Counted from the first letter of the stretch, positions 10,822 to 23,519 are shown. The stretch is 64,000 nucleotides of DNA from Diaporthe sp. PMI_573 (GCA_021399435.1 JAJTUP010000076.1:62001-126000), one strand, 5' to 3'. Numbers and translations: made by a program. Notes: generated by a model not told the origin, from the sequence alone.

Positions 10822-13337
10822 ATGGCACCAATTGGCTTCAAGTTCGGGCTCATCTCGGTGGGCCTTTCGGCCCTTGCAAGTGCCGCCGTCATTCGCACTA
10901 CTGATGGGAGCACAACGGATGCTGCCAGTGCTTTGATTACCGCGCGGGACGGCCCAATCGTCTTGTCGTCAACTGGGGCAGAGCCCGGCATTCTTGTTCT
11001 CGATCATGGCGTCGAGACCGAGGGCATCCCAGCCTTCGAGGTTCTAAGCACCACAGGCGACACGTCGGTCTTCGAGGTGACTTACTCCGAGACCAAAGCC
11101 GCCTTGAGTTTGTACACGGTACGTCATGTTGCTATTCGCCGCCGCTCGAAAGAGCAGAAAGGCTAACTGCTATGCACCAGAGCGACGGCCCAATCCCGCT
11201 CGCGGCTGCCATGGACTCGTTCCGCGTCAACCGTTATAACATTACTGCCCCAGGCCAGGTCAGCAACCGCCTCATTCAGGGAGGCTTCCGGTACCAGAAG
11301 TTGAACCTGTCCTCGCCCGGTGAGCTGACGTTGCAAAACGTTGGCGTTATTCCAACCGTCCACACGACTCGGCTCAACGAGCTTCCCGGTTCGTTCGAGA
11401 GCTCCGATAGCTCCATCACTGACATCTGGACGGTCGGTGCCAGGACGATTCAGCTGAGCGAGATCCCCAAAAACTCCATCCCTGATTTCTGGGAGATCAC
11501 CAGCGAGGGTGCCTTGATCGAGAGTCTTGCCGCCCAGGCGAACGGCGGTATGGTTGCTCTCATGAGCACGGCGTACAATCTTGACTTCAAAGCCAAGCCG
11601 CTCGTTGGTGGCTTCGGCTTCAGCGTGCTGTCCGACACTCTCAACTCGGCAATCTACATGTCGGTCGACGTGGGCGCGAGGATAATCACGGCCCACCTCG
11701 GAGCGACAACCGAAGACACGGAGCTGACCAGGGCTACGGTGCCATCGAATGTGACCCTCGCACTGGATGCCTGGCATTCAGTCCACGTCGGCGTCGCCAT
11801 GACCGACATTGCCGTCGCAATCAACGGCCAACAGGTGCTCCAGTTTACCCAGCACTCCAAGTTTTACGGTTCCTACGGCCTGGGTGCTTCCTTTGGCCAC
11901 AAGGCTGTCTTCCGAGACTTGGTCGCGACCGACCCCGCGGGCGCCGTAACCTACGAGCACACCTTGACGGACAAGAGCTGCCTCGACGATTTCTTGTTGG
12001 GTACCAACCCGCTGGACGTATCCGTTGACGGCTCGCGCCGGGATCGCATCGCATATGCTGGGGACTTGGACGTTGCTGGATCTGCCGCTCTGGCGAGCAC
12101 CCATGGGCTCGAGTTCATTGAGGGTACCCTCAAGCTTTTTGCATCCGTCCAGGTCACGCCTGGCTTCTTCGCACCTACCGCCAAGATACAACAGTCGCCC
12201 TTTCCAGCCCCCTTGGATGTCAACATTACCGGCCTGATCGGATACTCGTGGAACCTGCTCACTGCCGTGTCTCAGACGTACATGCACACTGGTGATGTGG
12301 CCTTTGCGCGCAAGTGGGCGCCCAGGGTTGTTAGGATGCTCGACTGGTCGCACTCGCAAACACTGCCAAACGGCCTTTTCAACCTCAGCGATGTGACCTT
12401 TGGCGGAGACTGGAACTACTACGACCCTGCCCAGTCTGGCGTCGTCACCAAGTTCAATGTCCTCTACGCCTACTCGCTCCAGGAGACGGCCAAGCTCCTA
12501 GCCGATGCTGGCGTTGATGTTTCCGTCTACCAAGATCGCCTCGCTGCGCTACGGTCCGCCATTGACAAGCAGCTCTGGAGTGACGACCTGGGTGCCTATG
12601 TCTATTCGGACAAGATCCGGGACGGCTTTGGCCAGGACTCGAATGCCATCGCCATCCTTGCAGGCGTCAATCTAAACCCAGCCCACTCGTCCGAGAGAAT
12701 CTTGTCAAACCTTTCCACCGAACTCGCCACCCCCGGAGGCCCGCTGGCATTTTCTTCTGGCGTCCTCCAGAGAGGTTTCCAACGATTTATCAGTCCCTAT
12801 GCTTCCGCGTACCATCTCCGCGCCGCCTTCAGCTCGCACAACTCTCGCGCTGCCAGGGAGCTGCTCGACCGGCTCTGGGCGCCCATGGCTGATACCCAGA
12901 ATGCCAACTACACTGGCTGCTTCTGGGAAACACTGGACGAGCAAAGCCGCCCAGCCTTTGGAGCCCCCACGAGCTTGTGCCACGGATGGAGTGCGGGCCC
13001 GACGGCAGAACTGACTCGTTTTGTGCTCGGTGCCCAGCCTGCCAAGCCTGGCTGGATCGCGTGGACGGTGGCCCCTCAGACCATGGGCCTCTCGTCCGCC
13101 CGGGGCAGGGTTCCGACCCCTCTCGGTAATGTTGCTGTCAAGTGGAAGTTCTGTGGCAACCTCTTCACCATGTCTGTCGAAGCTCCTGCGGGAACCACGG
13201 GAACAGTCACTGTCCCGTCATCTTTGCGCCTTCCCGCTCACCAGTCCAAGTTCACTGTCAATGGCGCTGTTGTCGATGGTACAACGTTTACCGTTGAGGG
13301 TGGCTCCAGGATGACTATTGTTCAGTCGAGAAAGTGA
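10822..13337 (+). CDS. Secreted GH78-like alpha-L-rhamnosidase-type six-hairpin glycosidase, 817 aa
   Basis: Two exons, 10822-11118 and 11181-13337. The intron is 62 bp with donor GTACGT, a GCTAAC branch site and a CAG acceptor. A typical signal peptide (residues 1-22, cleavage after ASA) directs it to the secretory pathway. The first 350 residues are beta-rich accessory regions. The helical catalytic barrel follows, with WNLLTAVSQTYMHTGD, a GDWNYYDP motif, a GFGQDSNAIA helix and the late CFWETLD and LCHGWSAGPTAEL motifs typical of rhamnosidase-like enzymes. A C-terminal beta-sandwich ends the protein. Several N-glycosylation sequons are present. Probable role: removal of rhamnose or a related sugar from plant or fungal glycans. 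The exact substrate cannot be read from the sequence, so the GH78 label is a best fit. Confidence 0.8.
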
Positions 13338-13898
13338 CTTCTTGGAGTGCAGATGCGTGTCCGACGGGGCTAATTAACGATTCGCCTTCTTATGCGGTGA
13401 CATAATGTACTTTTCTCTTCTTTTCAATGTTGCCCTTCTTCGCCTCCTTCCCCCCCTTAGCCAACATCGTCGTTACTTAGTATGTTGGATGATGGAACAA
13501 AACAAGGACTCAAAGCAAATAGGTAGCATCTTGTATAATTACCAATATTTTGAATACAGCGCATCTGTGTATGGCGTAAATCGAGTTAGAGCTTGTCAGA
13601 GACCTGATGATTTTGCCACCACTATCCGTACTTTTGCCCGAGATGTTTCTTCGCACGTAGTTGTGTCAGTTCATTGACGTTAATTCGGATTTCTTTCCGG
13701 GGATCAAATCCCTGCCGTCCAGTGTAGAAAACTAGGTAGCATAGCGGAGAAGATGCTGAGCTAGGAATTTCTCTTATTTTTGGAACGTGACAAGTTTAAG
13801 GTTGTCCCAAACCCCTTTCTCTTTGTGCGTGGCCTGAGAGATTCTTGACGGTATCAAGAGAGAGCCGTATCCATCGTAGGGTATCTACGAATACGAGT
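13338..13898. other. Intergenic, no gene recognised
   Basis: AT-rich 3' region of the glycosidase gene. One plus-strand frame (13405-13677) lacks family resemblance. Confidence 0.4.
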
Positions 13899-14159
13899 AT
13901 CGGACTAATGCGAACCAATCATGAAATAGCCCGAGTCCGTGCAGCCCATTATTCAGGGATTCGGGTTCGGATAAGAGCACCGTCGTTCCAATCCGAGGTA
14001 CTCGTTTGCTCTTTCACTGACGGCTTCTATCGGACTAATGCGAACCAATCATGAAATAGCCCGAGTCCGTGCAGCCCCATTATTCAGAGATTCGGGTTCG
14101 GATAAGAGCACCGTCGTTCCAATCCGAGGTACTCGTTTGCTCTTTCACTGACGGCTTCT
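13899..14159. repeat. 130-bp direct tandem duplication upstream of Zn2Cys6 gene
   Basis: Copy 1 is 13899-14028 and copy 2 is 14029-14159. They differ by one inserted C and one substitution in the ATTCAG(G/A)GATT stretch. The duplication ends 17 bp before the ATG of the Zn2Cys6 gene, so it doubles the proximal promoter or 5' leader. The near identity indicates a recent event. Confidence 0.9.
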
Positions 14160-14176
14160 GCTTGCTCCTGGTTGCC

Positions 14177-15587
14177 ATGAAGCGGCGCAGAAAACATACG
14201 AAATCTCGCACCGGATGTTCGGAATGCAAACGTCGCAAAGTCAAGGTACGTAAGGCTCGTTTTATTATACAGATGCGAGGCTGAAGGTCGTTTCCTTTGG
14301 GCAGTGTGACGAATCGCATCCTGTCTGTTTTAACTGCACACGCTATGCCGCTACTTGCAGTTTCGAATCCGCCCCTCGACCGTCTCGGCCGTCACCAAAC
14401 AACCCAGGTTTGGCCCACACACCTGTAAATCACCTGCCGTCTTTTTGGGCCGAGGGCTCATATTTGAGTAATACCGATGCCGCCGCATCATGGGACGTCA
14501 CTTTCTCTAACATAGGCCGCCCCTTCGGCGGCAGGACCCCGTCTCTGCACCCCCCGAACCCCGACCCCGATCCATGGAGTCGCGATGCCGAGCTGATGCA
14601 CCACTGGTGCACTGTAACAGCTGACACTTTGGCTGCCGGACCCGACTTACGGCACGTGTGGCGCGCCGTCATACCTCGAGAGGGTTACGAGAACCGCTTC
14701 GTCATGCACGGCGTGCTCGCCCTCTCGGCCATGCATAAGGCGTACATGGCCCCCAGTCAAGCCGATACCTACCTCGACATCTCTGCTCGTCACCAAGTTC
14801 TGGGCTCTGAGGGTTTCCGGGCCCTCCTCTGCGACGTCACCAGCGAGAACTGGAGGCCCGTCTTCTGTTTCGCCAGCGTGCTTGTCGCCTACATCCTGTG
14901 CCTGCCCGTCCGGTCGCCGAATGGGAACCTCCAGACACCGATTCTGAGCTTGCTTGATCTCATCTCGTGCATGGCTGGCGTTCAGGTGTCAGTCAAACCT
15001 TTTCTAGAATTGGTGACCCCGTCCGAATTTTACTCCACGGTTCGAGGGTTGGAAGAAGCAATTAGCGATACCGCCCAAGGGTGAGTGGCCACGCCCCGCA
15101 TGTATTCTAGTCATTGTCCGTAAGCTCACCGATGGCCTATGCCTGTCGAAGAAAGCCGTTCCCCAGTCTAGCGCACTCCCTGCTTCCAGCCGACACATTC
15201 GACGCCTTCTCCAACCTACGATTATTCTTTGAGGCCGAACTGGCTCCAGGGGACCAGAAGCCGTACCTCGACGCCGTCGAAAAGCTCGAGTCGGCTGCAA
15301 GACTTGTCGCCCGCGCTGGCCTCGACACCGAGGTTGGGACAACACTCTTCTGGGTTTCCGACGTGCACGAGTCCATCATCTCGGACACGCGAACGTTCAA
15401 GTATCCGGCACTGGTGCTGATGGCCCATTTTGCCGTCTTCATGGCCACGCTAGAGAAAACATTTTGGCATACGAGGGGATGGGCCAAGGCTGTTGTCCGC
15501 GATGTCAGCAATCACCTTGCTGGCCAGCCCAGGCTGGCTGACGTGTTGAAATGGCCCGAAAAGAAGGTCTGGGAGCTTGCTTTGTAG
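14177..15587 (+). CDS. Zn(II)2Cys6 transcription factor (UPC2-like layout), 435 aa
   Basis: Exons 14177-14245, 14305-15080 and 15125-15587. The binuclear zinc cluster begins at residue 14, is split by intron 1, and has the spacing C-x2-C-x6-C-x6-C-x2-C-x6-C (GCSECKRRKVK then CDESHPVCFNCTRYAATC). The basic N terminus and the middle region RDAELMHHW...HGVLALSAMHKA resemble the fungal-specific factors that include sterol-uptake regulators. It is a nuclear DNA-binding regulator. The second intron (44 bp) is short and inferred from phase and splice sites. Two neighbours, RTA1 and the sterol-glucosyltransferase-like gene, are lipid-related, which fits but does not prove a sterol or lipid regulatory role. 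Confidence 0.8.
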
Positions 15588-16481
15588 TATTTGATACAAC
15601 TCGATACATAGTAACCCACAACTTGAGAATAAATTGCAACCTTTTCTCTGTATTCAACTACAGCTCGTTGCACCATCGAGTCAGCAACAGCCGGCAAGAA
15701 GTCTGCCCGTGAACAATCTTAATTTCCATTGCCGGTGCGAACAAATCACTTCGAGTACCAGAACACCATAGGCGTTGCTGAACCTCCATCAACCCGCAAT
15801 GGCCCAGGCTAGCGGGCACAGCGGCGCCCCATCGTTATGGCCGCCGGGCAATTCTGCCCTGCGTCTGTCTCAGTGGTGTAGATCAACGGTGGGTGGACAC
15901 TGAATGAGGATCGACGACGTGAAGCCGGGTAACTCACAGCACCTAAGCGTAATAGAACGTCCCACCTACCCGGCTGACGGGCCCCTCAAGAAGGGCTGGG
16001 TAAGGCTGACTCGGGAACGTAGCGATGACAAGGGCCGGCATTGCAGTTTGGTCTTGACGATGACTTGCATGATCCGGTATCCGTACCGTACAATCGGAAT
16101 TGTTGGTCATGGTGATGGCTTCAATTGGCTACAGTCGGTGGCCACGTAGGCAAGCTTGGCGATATCCACATAGCCGGCTCCCTGCTGTTGCGAATACTCG
16201 CTCGCATACGAGAACCCGAGGCTGTCAATAGAACTGGGACCTTGGAGGCTTGGACCTGCCCGCCCCTGGAAACAACCGCCGGTCAAAGAAGGTTTGATAA
16301 AATGGTCTGGAAACCTCGGCCATCCTTGGGCTTTTTTGTACATTTTGTTTTCTCATCCACTCCTTCGACGCTACCCCCTCCGGCGAGACCATCTTCCCGA
16401 ATCGAGTTTGACCACTCCTCAGCAGCCAGCCTTGTGTGCCACTCTGTACAAGCCCCCCAGGCTTTCCTTCCCTCGCCCATC
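15588..16481. other. Intergenic, no gene recognised
   Basis: Contains the upstream region of the RTA1 gene. The T/C-rich tract at 16340-16400 is typical of a fungal promoter close to the start codon. Confidence 0.4.
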
Positions 16482-17454
16482 ATGGATCGTCGAGCTGTCC
16501 TTGTAGACCCCGAAACAGGCGCAGTCCAGTTCAAGCCCTACAGATACACGCCTTCTTTGATCGCCGCCATCGTTAGCGTTGCCGTCTTTGCGATTCTCAC
16601 AGCCCTTCACACATGGCGTGTGCATAAATTCCGAGCCTATTACTTCACCGCCTTCACAATCGGTGGTGTCTGTACGCATTTTCTCCTCTTCAAGTTGCGC
16701 CCCCGTCTTGATCATGGACTGACCCGTCTGACTTTTAGTCCAAACGATTGGCTATGCCGGGAGGCTATGGTCGCACTTTGCTCCCGATGCTCTCCCTGGC
16801 TTCATCATGCAAGAAATTCTTATCCTCGTCGCCCCAGCTCTCTACGCTGCTTCCATCTACATGGTCCTCGGCCGCCTCCTCCAGTCCCTCCGGGCCAAGC
16901 ACCTGTCCTTCATTCCCGTCAAGTGGATGACCAAGACTTTTGTCATTGGCGATATTGTCTCTTTCACTTTACAAGTCGGCGGCGGTGGCATCCAGGCGGC
17001 TGGATCGCTCAATCTTTACGAAATTGGCGAGAAGGCCATCATCGTCGGCCTGTTTGTGCAAATCGCCGTTTTTGGCTTCTTCATGGTCACCTCCTTGATC
17101 TGCCACACTCGACTCGCTCGTTCGCCGACTCCCGCCACGGATCAGGGCATCATACTGTGGAAGCGCCACCTTTACGTCCTCTATCTCACAAGCACCATCA
17201 TTCTCATCCGAAGCCTCTTCCGCGTCGTTGAATATCTTCAGGGTAATGGCGGGTACCTCATCTCTCACGAGATCTTCCTCTACATCTTTGACGCTGCTTT
17301 GATGGCACTTGTCATGCTCATATTCTTCATTTGGTATGTCGGGGATCTCGAGCCCAAGGCTACTCACAAGAGGCAGTTGACTATGGAGTCTGCTGAGATT
17401 GGTTTGACAGGGCCGTATCAGGACGCACATGAACTCCATGGCGTTCGGAAATGA
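16482..17454 (+). CDS. RTA1-family lipid-translocating/stress membrane protein, 301 aa
   Basis: Exons 16482-16671 and 16739-17454. The intron is 67 bp (donor GTACGC, acceptor TTTAG). The protein is an integral membrane protein with about seven hydrophobic helices. Family hallmarks are YRYTPSLIAAI near the N terminus, the loop QTIGYAGR after the splice site, IYMVLGRLL, the conserved WMTKTFVIGDIVSFTLQ helix, and RSLFRVVEYLQGNGGYL before the last helix. RTA1 relatives in yeast confer resistance to 7-aminocholesterol or export sphingoid long-chain bases at the plasma membrane. The substrate here is unknown. The C-terminal tail of about 35 residues is hydrophilic and cytosolic. Confidence 0.9.
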
Positions 17455-17633
17455 CGGAACGAGCGGGAGTACAACCGTTTCCTATCTCATTTTGTATACT
17501 AGTAGACTACCTACAGGTACATTCGGTTCAAGGGCTTGACCGTCTGATCTCGATTCTCTCTTCATAGAATCGCCGGGGTCGACTTCTATCAGGGTGCGTT
17601 GGTACTAGAGTCTAGACATGTATTATACCCAGA

Positions 17634-17780
17634 CTTGCCTATCCTGATATGCTATCCTGATATCATCTCTGCTATCCTGCTATATCTGATATGATATATA
17701 TCGGATATCGGATAAAGCTAGGCTCCCTTATCCTGATATCAGGATAGATATCAGGACAAACTGCGCGCTCTGATTGGCCA
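17634..17780. mobile_element. Palindrome-rich subterminal region of hAT element 1
   Basis: Dense repeats of TATCCTGATA and its inverse (TATCAGGATA, CTGATATC) precede the transposase start by about 130 bp. This is how hAT subterminal transposase-binding regions usually look. The outermost terminal repeat and target duplication could not be defined. Confidence 0.5.
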
Positions 17781-17905
17781 GATTTCATCTTATCGCCTGA
17801 TAACATCTGATCGTTCCGTGTTTGCAATCTTCAAATCTCTCAAACATCACACAAGTGTGTAGATATGATACTTTCTATCATTTCGCGCCTCTCATATCCT
17901 TAATT

Positions 17906-19595
17906 ATGGCATCTTCATCAAAGCAACCTACGGGTTGCACCTCACAGTCCCAGATGACTATTGATCCTACTGTTGATGCAGAATCAGCGTCATCTGAGGT
18001 CCTGAACTTCGATTGCATATTCCGCGCGACATATCCCAACAAGGGCCAGTTCGGACCATCAGGGAAGCGCAGAACGAAGGGAGTAGTGATTTACGAATGC
18101 CTTCTCTGTTCTTCCGATCAGGCCTGGTCAAACCCCAAACGAGACAACGCCATATACCACGCGAAGCGCAAACACCACGATATCGTTAATTCTTCGGATA
18201 ACACAATACTCGAACGATCATCAGACATAGGTCCTTCATTGAAGCAAGTTAGGCTCGACAATTATTATACAGCAACCCCATCGGAATCGGCCCTCCGCAA
18301 ATTGTTCAATCCTCAGCGATATACTGAGAGCACGGTTGGCCTTCTCACACATCGACGCCTTCCCTTTTCGGCAGTTACATGGGATGAGATGCAGGACGTC
18401 ATGCTCGCCTGTAATCCCGCAATTGAGGACCTCTTAATGACATCAAGACATGAAGCAATGCGTCATATTACTGCAAATTTTAGCCTTTATCAGTCGCAGT
18501 TAAAGGCTAAGCTACAGAGTGCCGTCTCGAAGGTCCACATCTCATCTGATGTCTGGACATCGCCACATCGCCATGGTGTGCTAGGAGTGTGCGCACGATG
18601 GGTTGATGAAGATTACCAACCTAGAAGAGCGCTTCTGAGTCTACTGGAGATTCGACATAGTCATTCTGGTGAACATCAGTCTCGACTTATCTTCTCAACA
18701 CTCGGCCTTTACGATATCGCGAATTAACTCGGCTGTCATACGGGTGATAATGCGACATCAAACGACACATGTTTGCAGCATCTATCAACCAGGCTTAAGC
18801 AGGACCATAATGTACGTCGTACTCCAGCCCTGTTCTCCCATCTAGTCGTCTGATCTATAGTAGATCAACTGGGATCCGAAACGGCACCGTATCCGCTGTG
18901 TCCTTCATGTTATCAACTTATCCCTTCAAGCCTTTCTTTTCGCGTCTTCACGTGAAGCACTTCAAGCCGCCCTTGATGCCGCTAGCGATATCACTGGGGA
19001 TGAGCTCTACGAACGGTTCAGCTTCATCCTGAGCGACGCGTCTGGTGGTGATACACCAAACCAGTCAGATCAGATGGGAGCTCAGACGAGACATCCTGGC
19101 GGCGTCGCATCCAAAAAGGCTTCCATCCAGAAGGGAAATCCTCCATCAAGATCAGGTAATAGGTCAGACAGCACCACCAGGAGGAAGGGCTGGATTTTGA
19201 TGCCAGCGCTGCGCAAACTACACCGGATCGGGCTGTGGCTACGTAATTCATCTATCCACAGTGATGCGTGGGATGAGCGTATCAAATTGCGGCTCGGTAT
19301 TGATAATGATACGCGCTGGAATTCATGGTACAGGATGATCGACAATCTGATAAGGAAAAAGCAGCAAGTAAAGCAGTTCCTGCTTGACTATGACAAAGCT
19401 CTAGGGGATGATATTCTCACCTCTTCCGATTGGGATTACCTAGAGAAAACACACGCGTTTCTCCAACCTTTCACATCTACGACTTTATGGGCTCAAGGCG
19501 AGACGGCGACGCTCTCGCAAAACCTCATGATCATGGATATACTACTTCTCCACTATGAGCAGAAGAAGGTATCATCTCATCTTTCGCCTAACTAA
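17906..19595 (+). pseudogene. hAT transposase relic 1 (BED finger plus catalytic N-terminal half)
   Basis: The frame from MASSSKQP reads about 270 residues. It has a BED-type zinc-finger region (YECLLCSSDQAW, then H-x4-H: HAKRKHH) and the first catalytic block HISSDVWTSPHRHGVLGV. It then meets a stop at 18727. Further hAT-like blocks resume in other frames, notably RWNSWYRMIDNLIRKK and FLQPFTSTTLWAQGE up to 19595. The C-terminal dimerisation domain (hATC) is absent, because MULE-type sequence follows directly. The gene is inactive and chimeric at its 3' side. Confidence 0.75.
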
Positions 19596-19649
19596 ACCAG
19601 CTAGTTACTGATCATCTCTTTAGAACCCTCAACTTTAGCTTACGTACGA

Positions 19650-20538
19650 CCTCTTCTACAGAGCGTATACACCGGAAAGTCAAGATTTACTTAGGCCACG
19701 GGTTGGGAAATCTCCTCTATCTGGCTAAGGCTGTTCACAAGGCTATTAGGGATACTGCTAAGCAGCTTCATCACAAGGAAGCCCGCCAAAAGACCCTACT
19801 GCTTCAGAAGTTTAATAGGCAGAAGTAGCTGGGTGGCATTTCTCACCAAGTCTCGTGGGCAGCGCTGGAACACCTCGCGAGGACCAGGCAGCACGCTTTA
19901 AAGATGCTTCGAAAAGAAGTCTCACGAGGCTACTATACGGCTTCAAGCTGCGCTTGCCCTATCTACACCCAGTACGGCTTAATTTGTGCTAACCGAATAG
20001 CCGACCAAGAGAAAGCAGACCTTCCTCTCGAGAAAGCCGACATTCATAAAGTTTACTGGCTTAATCGTGACCTCTCGCTTGACAACCCGCTCCTTACGGT
20101 CCTCTCGCCAAAGAAGGTCACAGCGACGAAGGGAAGACCTCGTAAGATAGCTACATTTGCAGCTAACGAAGAGGGGGTCTTTCAGAGCAGTAGCAGCCGT
20201 AGGAAGGCCGTAATGGGCAAAAAGACAACATCAACGACGACTTCTCTGGGCAGTAAGGCAGGCGATAAAACAAGGGCGACGACGGCTTCAATACAGCGTG
20301 TAAACTCGGCTTTCGAGCACAATAACTCAACGCTTCAGTCTCTAGATAAAGAAGACACCCATAGTAGCGATACCCAGCAAGAAGCCGTCCGGCGAGACCA
20401 ACAGCTAGTAGTCGGGCTCACGAAGCAAAGAAACCGCCAGCCTCAGAAGCAAAGAGCCGAAGGCACGGCGTCGCTGGCGGCTATACCCTCAAGCTCACGG
20501 CTAGCGGCTAAGAGGCAGCGGACGGGGGCACAGAGGAC
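19650..20538 (+). pseudogene. MULE-type transposase C-terminal fragment
   Basis: Translation shows a helical stretch (LLQKFNRQK, then a stop near 19825) followed by a SWIM-like zinc-binding block: CACPIYTQYGLICANRI, then DIHKVYWL. This is the usual C-terminal arrangement of fungal Mutator-like transposases. A Ser/Thr/Lys/Gln-rich tail runs to the left end of the next element. The catalytic DDE part is missing. It is either nested into or recombined with the hAT relic on its left. Confidence 0.55.
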
Positions 20539-23519
20539 CAGGGTTCAAATCCACGACACTCCACGACACATTTGTGAATATGGCGTGGATATGGATGCTG
20601 ACTAATGACTTCGATGTGGAATGGGTGGAAATGGATCCATTATGGAAATGGATCCATATTGTGGAATTTGTGGAATGGAAACCTACTTCGTCCAACAATG
20701 GTAATTAGTGGGTCGCATCCATGCCTTGGTCATTTTGTCACTCGTCCATTAGAATCCTATCTAGCGACCCGATCAAACCAGCACGCAACCAACTCCGTAG
20801 TGTCTGACAAAGCCCAATTATACTGGCATCTAGCCTATTGCGGCTCTTGGTAACCATGCGGCCAGTGGTCGAGAATAGCCTCTCACACTCGGCTGACATA
20901 GGTGGCACAGTAAGCAGATCCAAGGCCATCCTAGACAGCCGGGGGTATTTGAGCCGCCTTATGTGCCAGTATTCGTAGGGATCTGTGACAGAAGCGTCAG
21001 CATCCTCGATATCGCGCTGCCACTGCTCGTATTCATCAAGATCCAGACCGCCAACTGAGGACCTAGGGGATTGAGCTGGGGATTGAATGTGCGACTCGGT
21101 AACAGAAATCCCTCCAGCCATCAGTCCTCGCTTTTTCGTGCGCCACGCTGTGAACTTGTTTCTTGAGGTCTTCAGACGCTTATTGGCAGGCAATTCAATC
21201 TCTGGATCATCAACCTCAAGGTCCCTATACTCTCTCTCCCAAAGATCCTGGACCATCTCCTGCGCCTTGGTAATCCACAGCTGTCTTTCCTCGTCGTCTC
21301 CCCACAAATCGTCAAACAGTGCCCACCGGTAAGCAGGATGGAGAACTGCGGCGCATAGATCAGGGGGCTATCGTTCAAATGCTCGTAATATTCGTTCAAT
21401 TTGAGCCAACCCAGGTTGATATTGACTGCGAGGTGGTGGCCGTCTGGAAAATTGGCGACTGCTCTTTTCGCGGATTCAAGGGTTTCGAGAAGAAATTCGT
21501 ACGCGTGAATAAGATCCCAGCTTGTACCTGTACAAGTCAGCTGCTAGAATAAGAATAGGGCCGCTTTTGCGAAGTCTAAGGCTTACCAGACAGTGGGGGC
21601 TCGACCTCGTTTTCCTCGACGTTTCTGCGGTGTTTTCCCTGTCCATCACCCTCAAGGCCTTTCACAACCAGCTTGAAGTCAAGCAAAATGTCGTAAAGAG
21701 TCCCGAGCACATGCCAATCATCAGTTGTCATGCGGTTCTCTTCCTTCAGGAAGAAGGGCTGCTTGGAGCCCTTTTTGATGTTGCCAGCTCTCGTCAAGTT
21801 GGCCTTCTCCCACTCGTTTGACGCTCTCTGGACAAAAGAATTATAAAATGGCCTTAAAACCAGAGCACGCTCAATCATCGAGAATTGAGAAAGCCACCGG
21901 GTAGCATTGTCGACCACAACTCCAACTGGACGGTGTTTCTTGAGCTGAGCGTCGTCAGAGAGTTGGCTCTCGACAGCCTGTACCTTCTTGAGCATATCGG
22001 TCCACGTGTCCGATCTGCTCACCTCCTAGGACTTCGTGAGTATGACAAATAAAATCGGGGACTGAGCCACCTACAACAGCAAAGTTATGCCATTTTCCAA
22101 CGGAGCCTCGCCTCCTCCAGACTTCATGCTCCTTCGCTGCCGTGTGAAGTCCTTCGAAGAGCTCTTTCTCAAAAGCATCCGGGTTCTTGCCATACAGCAT
22201 CTGTTTCACTACTATGTTGACAACGTGGCCAACGCAGCGAACCCATCGCTTTTTCCAGTCGAAGCCGAATTCTAATGCAAGCTCCTCCATCGAGGTTTTA
22301 TTGTTACCGGCATTATCCAGTGTGAAATACCCGATTTTATCGCTGATCTCGTACTCTCGAATGATCTCGATGGTCTGCCCGGCGATATTCTCGCCTGTGT
22401 GCCGCTCTGTAAGTTCAGGCAGGCCGAGGACACACTTCTGTGGCCGGTCGTTGGAATCCCGAAACACACATGTGATGCCGTATAAGGCGTGTCGGTTACC
22501 AGACTTCCAGCCATCGTACTGGATATGGATCTGTCCTGGACTGTTCCGCAAAGCATCCTTCACTCTTTCCATGTTGTTGGTAAATTCTCGTTCTGCGATG
22601 GCACGCACGGTCACGTCAGTAATGTTAGCTTTTGTGATCTCGACAGATGGATTGAGGTAGTTGAAGATGTCTCGAAGATCTTGATCGTTGACGATCGAGA
22701 AGGATTGGTTAGAATTGACAATCCAGTTGACAAGTTTCTGCTGGAATACAGTTTTGTCGAAGCGTTTGATCAGCGTATTGATCAAATCTTGTTCCTTCGG
22801 CTCCGTGGGGTTCAACTGTAGGATTGTTGCAATGGACTGATGTGCTTTCTCAGATGCCTTTGCAGGCTTTTGCCTCTTGCCCGTCGGATCCATGATGCCA
22901 TTGTGGTCCGTGTACAGATGACCCTCAGCGTTCTGCAACCCTTTGATGGCATAACTCTTTGGCCTCGGCCGCTTTTGCTTGATGCAAAGACAACACACCC
23001 ATCGGCGTTCCCCCTTCTGGGCATGCTGGATATCGTAGCCGAATTGATATACCCATTGACGCACTTAGCCGTCTCTCTCCGTCAAGGTCCAGCCTTTGTA
23101 GAGCTAAAAGAGCCGTTGATTGTCTTCTTCTGTACGTTCTAGAACGGGCGTGGTTGACTTGGTAGGATGGAAGGTGGCCATTTCGATTTGAGGTAGTAAG
23201 GTCGTAACAGTAAAACCTCCCAGAATAGACTTGTTTAACTTTGTGTACGGATAAAACGGGGTGGAAAATCGTTTTTATTTTGTTGTTGTGGGCGATCGAA
23301 GGTACTTAGGGTATGCGCTATTTCACAAGGAAATCCAGGTATTTTCAAACCCCACCAAAAATGTCCATTCCTTTCCACAATTTCCACATATGGAACATGT
23401 GGAAGGGGCTCCGTGGCGTGGATATGGAAATGCAGAAGCCCGCGTGGAATGGAATGGAATGGAGATGGATCCACATTATGGATCCATATGTGGATTTCGT
23501 GGTATGGATTTGAACCCTG
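20539..23519 (-). mobile_element. hAT element 2, about 2.98 kb, with matching terminal inverted repeats
   Basis: Left end CAGGGTTCAAATCCA (20539 on) matches the inverse of the right end TGGATTTGAACCCTG (up to 23519). CAGGG is a common hAT terminus. Both subterminal zones are full of ATGGATCCAT and TGGAATGGA repeats (20590-20690 and 23390-23500). Flanking octamers (CAGAGGAC and GAACCCAT) do not match, so the target duplication is lost or the ends have recombined. The whole internal space is occupied by one minus-strand transposase gene. Confidence 0.8.
20738..23064 (-). pseudogene. hAT transposase of element 2, nearly complete, frameshifted
   Basis: Read from 23064 leftwards: a BED-like finger (VCCLCIKQ...H-x4-H), the catalytic blocks IHIQYDGWKSGNRHALYG and YFTLDNAGNN, and the CVGHVVNIVVKQML block. 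An intron of about 46 bp lies near 22028-22073. Then come NATRWLSQFSMIERAL and finally the hATC dimerisation domain (YWHIRRLKYPRLSRMALDLL, PMSAECERLFSTTGRMV). The frame is lost near 21360, between the LNDSPLIYA and LHPAYRWALFDD blocks, by a net one-base shift. Apart from this it reads well, so the element decayed recently. Confidence 0.85.

Noticed and set aside
10822..17454. Secondary-metabolite gene cluster
   Set aside because: No polyketide synthase, NRPS, terpene cyclase or P450 gene is present; the Zn2Cys6 factor alone is not evidence.
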